DNA of 64,000 nt from Gemmatimonadaceae bacterium (GCA_020852815.1 JADZAN010000014.1:62001-126000); one strand, 5' to 3'; counted from the first letter of the stretch, positions 39,362 through 48,557 are shown. Translations and numbers: made by a program. The notes: a model not told the origin generated them from the letters alone.

Positions 39362-40795
39362 ATGGCCAACATCCTGTACGTCGACGACGAACCGTCGGTC
39401 GGTCTGATTCTCGAAGACACGCTGTCGCGCGCGGGGCATCGCCCGCTGGGCGCCCGGAACGTGGTGGAAGCGCTTCAGGTGCTCGCACGGGAAAGCGTCG
39501 ACCTGATCATCTCCGACTATAGGATGCCGGGGCTCACCGGGCTGGAGTTCCTCTCGCTGCTGCAGCGCGAAGGGTACGACATCCCGTTGATCATGCTCAC
39601 GGGGTACGCGAGCATCGAGCACGCGGTGGCGGCCATCAAGGCCGGGGCTATCGACTACATCACCAAGCCCATTCGCACGCAGCAACTCGAGCTGGCCATC
39701 GAACAGGCGCTGGAGTTCGTACGCCTGCGGCGCGAGAACGAGTCGCTGCGTCGCGAGGTCATGGAGTTCCGCAACGAGCGACAGATCATTGGCGAGAGCG
39801 TCCAGATCCGCCGCATCCTGCAGACGGTGGCCATGGTGGCGCCCACGCGCGCCACGGTCCTGCTGCAGGGGGAGAGCGGGACGGGGAAGGAGCTATTCGC
39901 GCGGGCGATCCACGACCAGAGCGACCGTCGCGACAAGCCGTTCATCAAGCTGAATTGCGCGGCGCTCCCCGAGGGGCTCATCGAGAGCGCGCTGTTCGGA
40001 CACGAGCGCGGCGCCTTCACCGGCGCGGTGAAGCGAGTCGAAGGGGCCTTCGAGCGGGCACACGGCGGGACGCTCCTTCTCGATGAAATCTCGGAGATGC
40101 GCCTCGAGCTGCAGGCCAAGCTCCTGCGCGTGCTGCAGGAGCAGGAGTTCGAGCGCGTGGGAGGGACGACGCCAATCCGGGTCGACGTGCGCGTGATTGC
40201 CACGACGAACCGCAACCTGGCCGAGTTTGCGGCGGCGGGTCACTTCCGGCAGGACCTCTACTATCGACTGAGTGTCGTCCCGATCGACATCCCCTCGCTG
40301 CGGGAGCGTCCCGACGACATCCCGATGCTGGCCTATCGCTTCGCGATGCGCACGGGGAGCGAAGTGGGGAAGGAGATCAGCGGGATTGCCCCGGATGCGC
40401 TTTCGATGCTGCAGGAGTATCCCTGGCCGGGCAACGTGCGCGAGCTGCAACACGCCGTGGAACGCGCGGTGATCCTCTCCCACGATGCCGTACTGCCGGC
40501 GCATCTCTTCGAGCACCAGCGCATGGCAACCAACGGCGTGCATCCGCTCGTGCAGCAGGCGCTCAACCGATCGGCGACTCCCGAAGGCGGCGCCGCTGTC
40601 CCGGCCAGCGCTCCCCCGGGGGGAATCATCCTCACGACGCTCAATGTGGAAGAGGCGGAGCGAGCGCTGATCCAGCGGGCGCTGGAGCTCACGCGCGGCA
40701 ACAGGACCAAGACGGCCGACCTGCTCGGCATCAGCGTGCGCACATTGCGCAACAAGCTGAACGGGCCGCAGCGCGCCGGCGTGGCAGAGGGCTAG
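39362..40795 (+). CDS. Sigma-54-dependent response regulator (NtrC/FlrC class)
   Basis: 477 residues: a receiver (ILYVDDEPSVGLILEDTLS, phospho-Asp52 in IISDYRMPG, Lys in YITKPIRTQQ), an AAA+ domain with Walker A GESGTGKE, the sigma-54 contact loop GAFTGA, Walker B GGTLLLDEI and the R-finger region FRQDLYYRLSVVPI, then a Fis-type helix-turn-helix (NRTKTADLLGISVRTLRNKL). It probably activates the flgB operon, whose sigma-54 promoter is 260 bp downstream of its stop. ATG 39362 begins the receiver; upstream in-frame sequence is antisense to flgL. No cognate histidine kinase is adjacent. Confidence 0.94.
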   Translation: MANILYVDDEPSVGLILEDTLSRAGHRPLGARNVVEALQVLARESVDLIISDYRMPGLTGLEFLSLLQREGYDIPLIMLTGYASIEHAVAAIKAGAIDYITKPIRTQQLELAIEQALEFVRLRRENESLRREVMEFRNERQIIGESVQIRRILQTVAMVAPTRATVLLQGESGTGKELFARAIHDQSDRRDKPFIKLNCAALPEGLIESALFGHERGAFTGAVKRVEGAFERAHGGTLLLDEISEMRLELQAKLLRVLQEQEFERVGGTTPIRVDVRVIATTNRNLAEFAAAGHFRQDLYYRLSVVPIDIPSLRERPDDIPMLAYRFAMRTGSEVGKEISGIAPDALSMLQEYPWPGNVRELQHAVERAVILSHDAVLPAHLFEHQRMATNGVHPLVQQALNRSATPEGGAAVPASAPPGGIILTTLNVEEAERALIQRALELTRGNRTKTADLLGISVRTLRNKLNGPQRAGVAEG

Positions 40796-41008
40796 ACGCC
40801 GCCACGGGGAACGCGCGCGCGCCGGCACCCGGTAGCGGCGATGGTCGTCAGGCCAGGGGAACGCTGGCAAGAGTGACCGCTGCGAGACGGCAAACTCTTC
40901 CGTCGAGGCAAGAACTGCGTTCGGAAACGTGGGGTGTGCCGAGCCTGACGAGTGCCGCGAATGAGCCATCGCCGACAACTGTAACCACCCGTTCCTGCAA
41001 CGACTTAC

Positions 41009-41040
41009 GGGCGCCCTGCCTAACGGGGCGCCCATCGTTC
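41009..41040 (+). terminator. Terminator after the NtrC-type regulator
   Basis: Self-complementary GGGCGCCC arms (41009-41016 and 41026-41033) with a 9-nt loop that holds GCCTAACG, followed by ATCGTTCTTTC. It separates the regulator from the flgB operon in a 351-bp gap. Confidence 0.7.
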
Positions 41041-41057
41041 TTTCTCCCGACGGCGCG

Positions 41058-41072
41058 TGGTCCGTGCATTGC
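41058..41072 (+). promoter_or_regulatory. Sigma-54 promoter of the flgB operon
   Basis: TGG-N8-TTGC (TGG at 41058-41060, TTGC at 41069-41072), exact GG-N10-GC spacing. A start point near 41084 would give a 63-nt leader to flgB. Confidence 0.7.
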
Positions 41073-41146
41073 CTTAGCCACTGGTGCGGTCGTGCGACCA
41101 TGCGCGACCGATGTGGCTCGAGCCGCACCGATCACAGGAGAGGACG

Positions 41147-41428
41147 ATGCTCTTTGGATTCTTCAGCCGGGTCTCGATGGCGCCCGACATGCGCGATGCC
41201 CTGGACGCGAGCAGTCAGCGCGTGAAGGGGATCGCGCAGCGTGTGTCGGCGGCGACGCTCCAGAGCCAGAGCGGCTTTGCCCTTCCCGATGGAACGACGG
41301 TACCGGGCGCCGTGAACCTGGAGGCGGAGATGACGTCGCTGGCCGATGAGCAGTTGCGCTACGAAACGACGGCCAAGCTCCTCGAGAAGACGTACGCGAA
41401 GCTTCGCCTGAGCATCCAGAACCGCTGA
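41147..41428 (+). CDS. flgB: Flagellar proximal rod protein FlgB (short form)
   Basis: 93 residues, compared with about 130 normally. The C-terminal half is typical FlgB (VNLEAEMTSLADEQLRYETT, LLEKTYAKLRLSIQNR). The N-terminal half lacks the rod-protein signature NIANADTPGYKA; there is only a short helix (DMRDALDASSQRVKGIAQRV) and a QSQSGFALPDG linker. A strong AGGAG precedes ATG 41147. Position before flgC supports the identity; the missing signature is discussed in the findings. Confidence 0.8.
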   Translation: MLFGFFSRVSMAPDMRDALDASSQRVKGIAQRVSAATLQSQSGFALPDGTTVPGAVNLEAEMTSLADEQLRYETTAKLLEKTYAKLRLSIQNR

Positions 41429-41958
41429 TGACGATCCCCTCGATCAAGATGCTGCCGCTCCTGACGAACAACATGGAGTCGGCGCCGCGCCCCCCGCTCT
41501 TCCGCCCGCTGGACATCGCGACGAGCGGGATGTCGGTGCAGCGGCTGCGCATGGAGACGGCGGCAACGAACATCGCGAACGCCGAGACGACGCGCACCGA
41601 CGCCGGCGGCCCATATCGCCGTCGCGTGGTGCGCGCCGAGGAAGCGGTGCGCGAAGGGGCGGCTCCGGCGTATCCGCCGCTCCCCAACAGCGAGAAGATC
41701 CCAGGCGTCTCGCCGCAGGATCCCACCGACACGTTAGGCGGCGTGCGCGCCGCCGCGATCGAGGAGGATCCGACGGAAGGGCCGCTCGTGTACGACCCCG
41801 GGCATCCGGACGCCGACCAGAACGGCTACGTGCGGTATCCCAACGTGCAAGTCACCAACGAGCTCGTGGACCTCATGGAGGCGCGGCGCGTGTACGAGGC
41901 CAACGCATCGGTGTTCACGGCGGCCAAGCAGCTGCTGCGGCGGGCGTTGGACATCTAG
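41428..41958 (+). CDS. flgC: Flagellar proximal rod protein FlgC
   Basis: 176 residues. The rod motif is present (LDIATSGMSVQRLRMETAAT, NIANAETTRT), as is the C-terminal YPNVQVTNELVDLMEARRVY. The N terminus has about 25 extra residues before the canonical start; translation overlaps the flgB stop (TGATG). ATG 41473 is an alternative. Confidence 0.93.
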   Translation: MTIPSIKMLPLLTNNMESAPRPPLFRPLDIATSGMSVQRLRMETAATNIANAETTRTDAGGPYRRRVVRAEEAVREGAAPAYPPLPNSEKIPGVSPQDPTDTLGGVRAAAIEEDPTEGPLVYDPGHPDADQNGYVRYPNVQVTNELVDLMEARRVYEANASVFTAAKQLLRRALDI

Positions 41959-41963
41959 GACCG

Positions 41964-41992
41964 GACGGGGGACGGGGGACGGGGGACGGGAG
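41964..41992. repeat. Heptamer tandem repeat (GGGGGAC)n
   Basis: About four GGGGGAC heptamers between flgC and the small operon protein. Purine-rich on the coding strand, opposite to the tract before the 33746 gene. It ends 28 bp before the next start codon. Confidence 0.85.
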
Positions 41993-42020
41993 TCGATCAC
42001 GCACCACTTTCAGTGATTCT

Positions 42021-42380
42021 ATGAGCATCAACGGGATTCGGGGTCCGTACAGCAATGCGGTTCGGCCGCAGGCGACATCGACCGTGCGCCCAAGCGGGAC
42101 GCAGCCGGCGACGGGTGGCGCGCAGCGGGCCACGACCGCCGCGCAGCCGCAGTCGGCGACGGCGCTCAAGGGCGTGGCGCCCAGTGCCGGGAACGCGGTG
42201 CCGGTGCAGCCGCCGCAGGGGACAGACCCCGAGCTGTGGAGCGTGCTGACGCAGGATGAACGTGCCTACTTCGCCAAGTTAGGGGCGATGGGGCCGCTCA
42301 CCTATGGTCGCGTCCTTTCCGGGCAGATGCCGGTGCAGGCACCGGCGGTGCGCGGCGGACGCCTCGACGTGAAGGCCTGA
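42021..42380 (+). CDS. Small flagellar-operon protein of unknown function
   Basis: 119 residues, not recognised. The first 65 are low-complexity Ala/Gln/Pro/Thr (probably disordered); the last 50 hold a compact conserved-looking segment: PELWSVLTQDERAYFAKLGA then MGPLTYGRVL. No signal peptide or membrane segment. It lies between flgC and fliE, 2 bp from fliE, so it is made with the export gate and rod proteins; a disordered N terminus would suit a type III export substrate or chaperone. Confidence 0.7.
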   Translation: MSINGIRGPYSNAVRPQATSTVRPSGTQPATGGAQRATTAAQPQSATALKGVAPSAGNAVPVQPPQGTDPELWSVLTQDERAYFAKLGAMGPLTYGRVLSGQMPVQAPAVRGGRLDVKA

Positions 42381-42382
42381 GC

Positions 42383-42757
42383 ATGAGCGATCCGATTGGC
42401 GCCATCTCGTCGCGACTCTCGTCGTTCCAGGGCGGGGGCCTTGGCGCATCCGGCGGCGTTGGCGGCCCCGACGCGGCCAAGCGCTACACCTTCGACATTG
42501 GGAAGGGCGACGGCACGGCCGCTGGTTCGGCTGGCGGACCGTCGTTTGGCGACACGCTCACCACGGCCATCAACCAGGTCTCCGACGCGCAGGACCGGTC
42601 GGCCGAGCTGACGCAGAAGTTCATTCGTGGCGAGAACGTCGAGCTGCACCAGGTGATGGCGGCGGGCGAGGAAGCGGGGATCGCGCTCGAGATGATGATC
42701 GAGTTGCGGAACAAGTTCACCGACGCGTACCGCACGCTCATCAACATGCAGAGCTGA
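42383..42757 (+). CDS. fliE: Flagellar MS-ring/rod adaptor FliE
   Basis: 124 residues. The C-terminal half is canonical (SFGDTLTTAINQVSDAQDRS, GENVELHQVMAAGEEAGIAL, MMIELRNKFTDAYRTLINM). The Gly-rich N terminus is longer than usual. Confidence 0.95.
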   Translation: MSDPIGAISSRLSSFQGGGLGASGGVGGPDAAKRYTFDIGKGDGTAAGSAGGPSFGDTLTTAINQVSDAQDRSAELTQKFIRGENVELHQVMAAGEEAGIALEMMIELRNKFTDAYRTLINMQS

Positions 42758-42773
42758 GGAGTAGCGAGACCGA

Positions 42774-44333
42774 ATGCCAGAGGGACTGCGCGACCTCATC
42801 GATCGACTCGGCGGCTGGCGTCGCATCGCGACGCTCGGCGTGGGGCTGGGGGCGATCGCGCTCATTGTCGGCGTCTCGCGGTGGGCCACGGCTCCTGCGT
42901 TCGTGCCGATCTTCCAGTCAGTGTCGCTCGAGGAGAGCGCCAAGATCACCGACGGCCTCACGCAGGCGGGGATCGTGTACAAGCTCGAGCGCGGCGGCGC
43001 CGACGTCCTCGTCTCGACGATGGACCTGGCGCGGGCGCGCGTTGCCGTGGCGAAGGATGGCTCGCTGCCGGGCGCCGGCCGCCCCGGCTTCGAGCTGTTC
43101 GAGTCGCCGTCGTACACCATGACCGACTTCACGCAGCGCATCAACTACCGCCGCGCGCTGGAGGGGGAACTCGAGCGCACCATTGGCAAGATGCGCGGCA
43201 TCGAGAGCGCGCAGGTGCACCTGGCGATCCACGAGACGTCGACGTTCCGGAGCACGGCGACGCCGGCGACGGCGAGCGTCGTCCTCAAGCTGCGGAGTGG
43301 CGAGGAACCGCCCGCCGACGTGGTGCGCGGCATTTCGCAGTTGGTCGCCTCGAGCGTGGACCGCCTCGAGAGCGAGAACGTGACCGTGGTGGACGAGGCC
43401 GGGCGCCTTCTCACCATGCCCAGCGACCATACCACCGCCGCCGGGCTCACCTCGCGACAGCTCGAGGTGCAGCAGCAAATGGAGGATCACTTCCGGCTCA
43501 AGGCGGAGGAGATCGTCTCGCAGGTGGTGGGAAGCGGGAATGCGCGCGTGCAGGTGGCGGCGTCGATGAACTTCGACCGCTTGGAACGCACGACGCAGAC
43601 CATGGATCCCGAGAAGCAGGTGACCGCCACGGAGCAGAAGGCGGAGATCGTACCCGGGGCGCAGGGCGGCGCCGGCTCGTCCAACCAGGCCATCACCTAC
43701 GAGAACTCCAAGAGCACCGAGCTCTTTGCACCTGCCGCGGGGACGGTTCGTCGCCTGACGGTGGCAGTGCTGGTGAACGACAAGCAGACGGGGACCGGCG
43801 ACAGCGTGCGCTTCTCCAAGCGCGCCCCGGAGGAGATCGCGCTCCTCGACACGCTGGTGCGCAACGCGGTCGGCTTCGACTCGGCGCGCGGCGACCAGGT
43901 CTCGGTTGTCTCCGTGCCATTCGCGATTCCGGCCATTCCTGCCCCGGTCGTCGAGCCGCCGCCAACAGCGCTTCAGAAGGTCCAGCAGAACCAGACGCTG
44001 ATCCTGAACGGCGCGGCGCTCGTCTTCGCCTTCGTCATCGGCTTCATGTCATTGCGTTCGTTGCGCGGCAGCGCCAAGGGAGGCGGCACGCCGGCGCTGT
44101 CGGCGTCGGCGCAGCTGCAACTCCCGCACACCGATCGCTTCGACGCGACGGCGCTCTCCGCCAGCCATGCCGCCGACACGCACGTGGAAGACCCGAGTCG
44201 TGCCGTGAAGATGCTGCCGGAGCTGGCGGCGTTGCAGGCGAACCAGGAGACAAAGCAGCGCGTGTCGATGACGGTCGAGAAGCAACCGGAGATCGCGACC
44301 AAGATGATGAAAGCCTGGCTGAAGGAGGCCTAG
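42774..44333 (+). CDS. fliF: Flagellar MS-ring protein FliF
   Basis: 519 residues: a first transmembrane helix (ATLGVGLGAIALIVGVSRWA), secretin-like ring-building motifs (AKITDGLTQAGIVYKLERGG, RPGFELFESPSYTMTDFTQR, YRRALEGELERTIGKMRGIE), a second transmembrane helix near 425 (LILNGAALVFAFVIGFMSLR) and the C-terminal FliG-binding segment ending IATKMMKAWLKEA. Confidence 0.97.
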   Translation: MPEGLRDLIDRLGGWRRIATLGVGLGAIALIVGVSRWATAPAFVPIFQSVSLEESAKITDGLTQAGIVYKLERGGADVLVSTMDLARARVAVAKDGSLPGAGRPGFELFESPSYTMTDFTQRINYRRALEGELERTIGKMRGIESAQVHLAIHETSTFRSTATPATASVVLKLRSGEEPPADVVRGISQLVASSVDRLESENVTVVDEAGRLLTMPSDHTTAAGLTSRQLEVQQQMEDHFRLKAEEIVSQVVGSGNARVQVAASMNFDRLERTTQTMDPEKQVTATEQKAEIVPGAQGGAGSSNQAITYENSKSTELFAPAAGTVRRLTVAVLVNDKQTGTGDSVRFSKRAPEEIALLDTLVRNAVGFDSARGDQVSVVSVPFAIPAIPAPVVEPPPTALQKVQQNQTLILNGAALVFAFVIGFMSLRSLRGSAKGGGTPALSASAQLQLPHTDRFDATALSASHAADTHVEDPSRAVKMLPELAALQANQETKQRVSMTVEKQPEIATKMMKAWLKEA

Positions 44334-44336
44334 CCG

Positions 44337-45392
44337 GTGAGTACGGCCCTCGCCACGCGCGGTAGTTCCAGCGGACTCGATCTCATCGACCCGGGAACGC
44401 TCTCCGGACGACAGAAGGCGGCCATCCTCTGCCTTGCCCTCGGCTCGGACGTGGCCGCGAGCATGACGCAGACGTTGACGCAGGAGGAGGTCGACGCGAT
44501 CTCGTTCGAGATTGCGCGCATGGAGAGCGTGTCACCGCAGGTCGTGGACTCGGTCCTCGACGAGTGGATGACGCGCATCATGGTGGCCGACTCGCTCGCC
44601 CAGGGCGGCGTGGAGGCCGCGCGCGAGATCCTCGAGAAGGCATTCGGCGCGCGCAAGGCGCAGCAGGTCCTCGAGCGCATCCAGGGGCAGCTGCAAAACA
44701 CCATCGGCCTCCACCGCCTGCGCAACGCCGACGCGCAGCAGCTGGGACAGATGCTCGCCGGCGAGCACCCGCAGACGATCGCGCTCATCCTGGCGCACCT
44801 CGATCCGCAACACACCGCCGCGATTCTGAAGGAGGTCGATACCTCCATCGGCGCCGAGGTGGTCTTTCGCATGGCGAAGATGGAGAAGGTGCAGCCCGAA
44901 CTCCTGATGCTCATCGAGCGATCGCTGTCTGCCGACGCGGACCTCACGGCGTCGCAGGGGATGTCGTCGTCGGGCGGTCCGGGGGCCGTGGCCTCGGTGC
45001 TCAACTACGTGGCATCGTCGCTGGAGAAGGTCCTGCTCGATGGCGTGGCCACGATGGACCAGTCGCTGTGCGACCAGATCAAGAACCTGATGTTCGTCTT
45101 CGAGGACATCGGGACGCTCGACGCCCGCGCGCTGCAGCGCCTGCTGCGCGATGTGGACTCGAAGGAGCTGGCGCTCGCCCTCAAGGCGGCCAGCGGCGAC
45201 CTGCGCTCGAAGATCACGGGAGCGATGTCGCAGCGCGCCGTGCAGGCGCTCAACGACGAGATGGAGATGCTCGGCGCCGTGCGCATGCGCGATGTCGAGG
45301 GCGCCCAGGCCAACATCGTGGCAATGGTGCGCAAGCTCGAGGAAGCGGGCGAGATCGTGTTGAGTGGCGGCGACGATGACATGGTCCAGTAG
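44337..45392 (+). CDS. fliG: Flagellar motor switch protein FliG
   Basis: 351 residues from a GTG start with AGGAGG upstream. N-domain (LSGRQKAAILCLALGSDVAA), middle domain with GEHPQTIALILAHLDPQHTA (the EHPQ motif) and the C-domain torque helix (KELALALKAASGDLRSKITG, MSQRAVQALNDEMEMLGAVR) bearing alternating charges. Residues 200-225 contain a Ser/Gly insertion (TASQGMSSSGGPG) between middle and C domains. Confidence 0.97.
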   Translation: MSTALATRGSSSGLDLIDPGTLSGRQKAAILCLALGSDVAASMTQTLTQEEVDAISFEIARMESVSPQVVDSVLDEWMTRIMVADSLAQGGVEAAREILEKAFGARKAQQVLERIQGQLQNTIGLHRLRNADAQQLGQMLAGEHPQTIALILAHLDPQHTAAILKEVDTSIGAEVVFRMAKMEKVQPELLMLIERSLSADADLTASQGMSSSGGPGAVASVLNYVASSLEKVLLDGVATMDQSLCDQIKNLMFVFEDIGTLDARALQRLLRDVDSKELALALKAASGDLRSKITGAMSQRAVQALNDEMEMLGAVRMRDVEGAQANIVAMVRKLEEAGEIVLSGGDDDMVQ

Positions 45393-46074
45393 CGCGTCGC
45401 GCGGCCCGCGCCGCGATCCGGGATCGCTCAAGGCAACGCCGGTGGCGTGGGACGAACTCGCCCTCGACACGCGCATGCTGCACGACGTCTTTGCGGCGCG
45501 CAGCGAGCCGGCGCCGGAGCCTGCGGGTTTTGCCGAGGCGCCGTTGGTGGACCAGGAGACAATGGCGCGTGCGCTGCAGGAGGCGTACGAGCGTGGCATG
45601 GAAGACGGGCGCCGCGCCGGCGAGATCGCCGAGGCGGCGCGCCTGCGCGGCGCCGTGCACGCGACGAGCGATGCACTGGCCTCGGCGCAGGACAACTCCA
45701 ATCGCTGGGTGGGGAACGCGGAGGAGAACCTCTGCGCGCTGGCCATCGCCATCGCGCGCCAGGTGATTGGGAGAGAGATCGCGATCGACAAGTCGTCGCT
45801 TGCCGACATGGTGCGGCAGGCGCTGGCGGAGTTCCCGCTCGACCATGCGCTCACGATACGGGTGAACCCTGGCGACCTGCAGGCGATCCAGTCGGCGTTC
45901 TTTGCTGCTGGCGAGGCGTCGCCGCTCGCCCAGCGCAAGGATGTGCAGTGGATGCCCGACGGGCGCGTTGCGCCTGGCGGCTGCCTCATCGAAGGACGCG
46001 ACCGCATCGTGGATGGCCGCGTCGACACGGCGCTGGAGCGCCTGTACCGCCGACTGACCTACACCGGTGCCTGA
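45376..46074 (+). CDS. fliH: Flagellar export ATPase regulator FliH
   Basis: About 232 residues. Central helix (ARALQEAYERGMEDGRRAG, EIAEAARLRGAVHATSDALA) followed by the C-terminal domain (ENLCALAIAIARQVIGREIA, TALERLYRRL). It controls FliI and links it to FliN. ATG 45376 overlaps the fliG end; GTG 45364 is an alternative. The stop overlaps the fliI start. Confidence 0.88.
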   Translation: MTWSSSASRGPRRDPGSLKATPVAWDELALDTRMLHDVFAARSEPAPEPAGFAEAPLVDQETMARALQEAYERGMEDGRRAGEIAEAARLRGAVHATSDALASAQDNSNRWVGNAEENLCALAIAIARQVIGREIAIDKSSLADMVRQALAEFPLDHALTIRVNPGDLQAIQSAFFAAGEASPLAQRKDVQWMPDGRVAPGGCLIEGRDRIVDGRVDTALERLYRRLTYTGA

Positions 46075-47398
46075 GACCCTCGTGCGTCGCCTGGGCGACG
46101 TGACCCGCTTTGCGCGCTACGGCCGCGTCACCCGCCTCGTGGGGCTGGTGGTGGAGGCCGTGGGCCTCGACGTCGGCGTGGGCGAGTTGTGCCGCATCTC
46201 CTCGCTCACCGACGAGCACTCGGTCCTGGCCGAGGTCGTGGGCTTCCATGAGCGCGGCGTCCTGCTCATGCCGTTAGGCGAGCTGGCGGGACTGCACCCC
46301 GGGAGCAGCGTGCAGCCGCTCGGTCGCTCGTTCGGCGTCGACGTGGGCCCCGGGATGCTGGGGCGCGTGCTCAACGGGCTGGGACACCCGATTGACGGGA
46401 AGGGGAAGCTCGAGGCCGAGGAGCGCGTCCCACTCACCGGCGAGCCGCCGCACCCGCTCGAACGCCAGCTCATCCACGAGCCGCTGGTGACCAACGTGCG
46501 CGCCCTCGACGGCATGCTGACCATCGGCAAGGGACAGCGCGTGGGGATCTTTGCCGGCTCGGGCGTGGGCAAGTCGACGCTGCTGGGAATGATTGCCCGG
46601 CAGGCGACCGCCGACGTGAACGTGATCGCCCTCCTCGGCGAGCGCGGACGCGAGGTGCGTGACTTCATCGAGCACTCGTTAGGTCCGGAGGGGCTGGCGC
46701 GCTCGGTGCTGATCGTGGCGACGGGCGACCAGGCCGCGCTCGTGCGCGCCCGCGGCGCCCTCGTCGCCACCTCGATCGCCGAGTACTTCCGCGACCAGGG
46801 CAAGCACGTCCTGCTGATGGTGGACTCGGTGACGCGTGTGGCGATGGCCTGGCGCGAGATCGGGCTCGCCACCGGCGAGCCGCCGACGACCAAGGGATAT
46901 CCGCCCTCGGTGTTCGCCAACCTCCCGCGACTCCTCGAGCGCGCGGGGAACGGCGCCCACGGCGGCATCACCGGGATCTACACCGTGCTCGTGGACGGCG
47001 ACGACTTCAACGAACCGGTGGCCGACGCCGCGCGCTCCATCCTCGATGGGCACGTGGTCCTCACGCGCCGCCTGGCGAGCGCCGGGCACTTCCCGTCCAT
47101 CGACGTCCTCGAGAGCAAGAGTCGCGTGCGCGACGCCATCATCGACGATGGGCAGCGCAACGCGGCCAATACGTTCATGCGCCTCGAGGCGGCCTACAGG
47201 GAAAAGGAAGACCTCATCATGGTCGGCGCCTACCAGAAGGGGAGCGACCCCATGGTCGACGCCGCGCTGCGTTCGCGCGAGCAGATGCTTGGCTTCCTGC
47301 AGCAGCGTCCCGATGAAGTGACGACGTTCGACCAGACGCGCCAGTCGCTCATCGGGCTCACCCAGCGGGCCGGCGCCACCGGCCAGGTGCACGCATGA
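46067..47398 (+). CDS. fliI: Flagellum-specific ATPase FliI
   Basis: 443 residues, F1-beta-like ATPase of the export apparatus. Walker A FAGSGVGKSTLLG, ALLGERGREVRDFIE, Walker B VLLMVDSVTRVAMAWRE, EIGLATGEPPTTKGYPPSVF. GTG start overlapping fliH by 8 bp. Confidence 0.97.
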   Translation: MPETLVRRLGDVTRFARYGRVTRLVGLVVEAVGLDVGVGELCRISSLTDEHSVLAEVVGFHERGVLLMPLGELAGLHPGSSVQPLGRSFGVDVGPGMLGRVLNGLGHPIDGKGKLEAEERVPLTGEPPHPLERQLIHEPLVTNVRALDGMLTIGKGQRVGIFAGSGVGKSTLLGMIARQATADVNVIALLGERGREVRDFIEHSLGPEGLARSVLIVATGDQAALVRARGALVATSIAEYFRDQGKHVLLMVDSVTRVAMAWREIGLATGEPPTTKGYPPSVFANLPRLLERAGNGAHGGITGIYTVLVDGDDFNEPVADAARSILDGHVVLTRRLASAGHFPSIDVLESKSRVRDAIIDDGQRNAANTFMRLEAAYREKEDLIMVGAYQKGSDPMVDAALRSREQMLGFLQQRPDEVTTFDQTRQSLIGLTQRAGATGQVHA

Positions 47399-47862
47399 TG
47401 TTCAAGTTCCCGCTGCAGCGGCTCCTCGACCTCAAGGCGAAACACGAGCAGGAGATGGCGCGCCAACTCGCCAATGCGCAAAACGCGGCGCAGGCGGAGC
47501 GCGACGTTCGCGACGAGTTGGCGCGCGCGCACGCGGCGGCGCACACGAGCCTGGCCAGCGCCACCGGCGATGGCGTCACGGTGGGCGAACTCGTGAGCCT
47601 GGCGCAGACGCTGCTCCCGCTGCAGGAGCGCGTCTCGCAGGCGGACGAACGCACCGTCGCGGCGGAGCAGGTGGTGGACGAGCGCCACCAGAAGCTCAAC
47701 GAAGCGTTGCAGGAACGGCAGGTGCTCGACCGGCTGCGCGAGAAACGGTTGGACACGCACCGCGCCGAGGAGAACGCCCGCGACCTGGCGGCCATGGATG
47801 CCATTGCCCTCACGCGCTACAAGACCCCCAGCGGCTCCAAGGGGAGCCAGAAGGACGGTTGA
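47395..47862 (+). CDS. fliJ: Flagellar export chaperone/stalk protein FliJ
   Basis: 155 residues forming a long antiparallel coiled coil (FKFPLQRLLDLKAKHEQEMA; QERVSQADERTVAAEQVVDE). It is the gamma-like stalk of the FliI hexamer. The start overlaps the fliI stop. Confidence 0.9.
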   Translation: MMFKFPLQRLLDLKAKHEQEMARQLANAQNAAQAERDVRDELARAHAAAHTSLASATGDGVTVGELVSLAQTLLPLQERVSQADERTVAAEQVVDERHQKLNEALQERQVLDRLREKRLDTHRAEENARDLAAMDAIALTRYKTPSGSKGSQKDG

Positions 47863-47864
47863 TC

Positions 47865-48557
47865 ATGATCAAAGTCATTCTCTTCGCGGTGATCGGGCTC
47901 GTGATCGGGCTGGGCGGTGGCTCGGCGGTCTCCGTCATGAAGGCCAAGAAGGCGTATGCCGCCGATGTGGCGCACAAGGCGAAGGTCGTCGCCGATTCTC
48001 TCGCCAAGGCGGAGGAGCAGGGCGCGAAGCACGTCGCCAGGACGGACGGGGCGAGCGACACCACCGCCCACGACTCCACCGCGACCGACAGCAGCGTGGC
48101 CGAAGCCGAGGGTGGCAAGGGCGCCGAGGGGCACGAGGCGCCAGCGAAGGACGTGGCGTCGTCGCACGGCGACAAGGCAGCGGCACCGGCGAGCGACGCG
48201 GAGCCCGCCGCCGCTGCCAAACCGCCAAAGACCTATAGCAGGGCGGTGAAGACCGTGGAGGCCAATGGCGTTCCGCGCGACAAGCCGCTCGTGGTCACGC
48301 GCCCGTCGCTTCCGCCCAAGCCCATGGCAGCCGCCACCGTGCCACCCGGCGCGGCCAAGCTGGCCAAGATCTTTGCCGCCATGCCAGCGAAGGATGCCGC
48401 CAAGGTCCTGGAACAGCTCGACGACAGCGAAGTGCAGAGCGTGATCTCGACCTTGAGCGAGAAGCAGGCCGCCGCCGTCATCCAGAACTTCCCGCCCGAG
48501 CGCGCGGCCAAGATCACCAAGGCCGTGTTGCGCAGCGTCCCACCGGTGAAGCCATGA
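47865..48557 (+). CDS. MotE-like (MgtE-N domain) flagellar membrane protein
   Basis: About 230 residues: an N-terminal transmembrane anchor (VILFAVIGLVIGLGGGSAVS), an Ala/Lys/Asp-rich linker, and a C-terminal MgtE-N/FliG-like helical repeat (LAKIFAAMPAKDAAKVLEQL, VQSVISTLSEKQAAAVIQNF, PPERAAKITKAVL). This matches the MotE/YlxF family usually found between fliJ and fliK, thought to act as a periplasmic motor or export accessory. ATG 47865 is preferred over the TTG overlapping the fliJ stop. Confidence 0.82.
   Translation: MIKVILFAVIGLVIGLGGGSAVSVMKAKKAYAADVAHKAKVVADSLAKAEEQGAKHVARTDGASDTTAHDSTATDSSVAEAEGGKGAEGHEAPAKDVASSHGDKAAAPASDAEPAAAAKPPKTYSRAVKTVEANGVPRDKPLVVTRPSLPPKPMAAATVPPGAAKLAKIFAAMPAKDAAKVLEQLDDSEVQSVISTLSEKQAAAVIQNFPPERAAKITKAVLRSVPPVKP

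Noticed and set aside
40858-40885. Second sigma-54-like site after the NtrC gene (CTGGCAAG...CTGC)
   Set aside because: GG to GC spacing is off by more than one base and the -12 box is poor; the 41058 site fits exactly.
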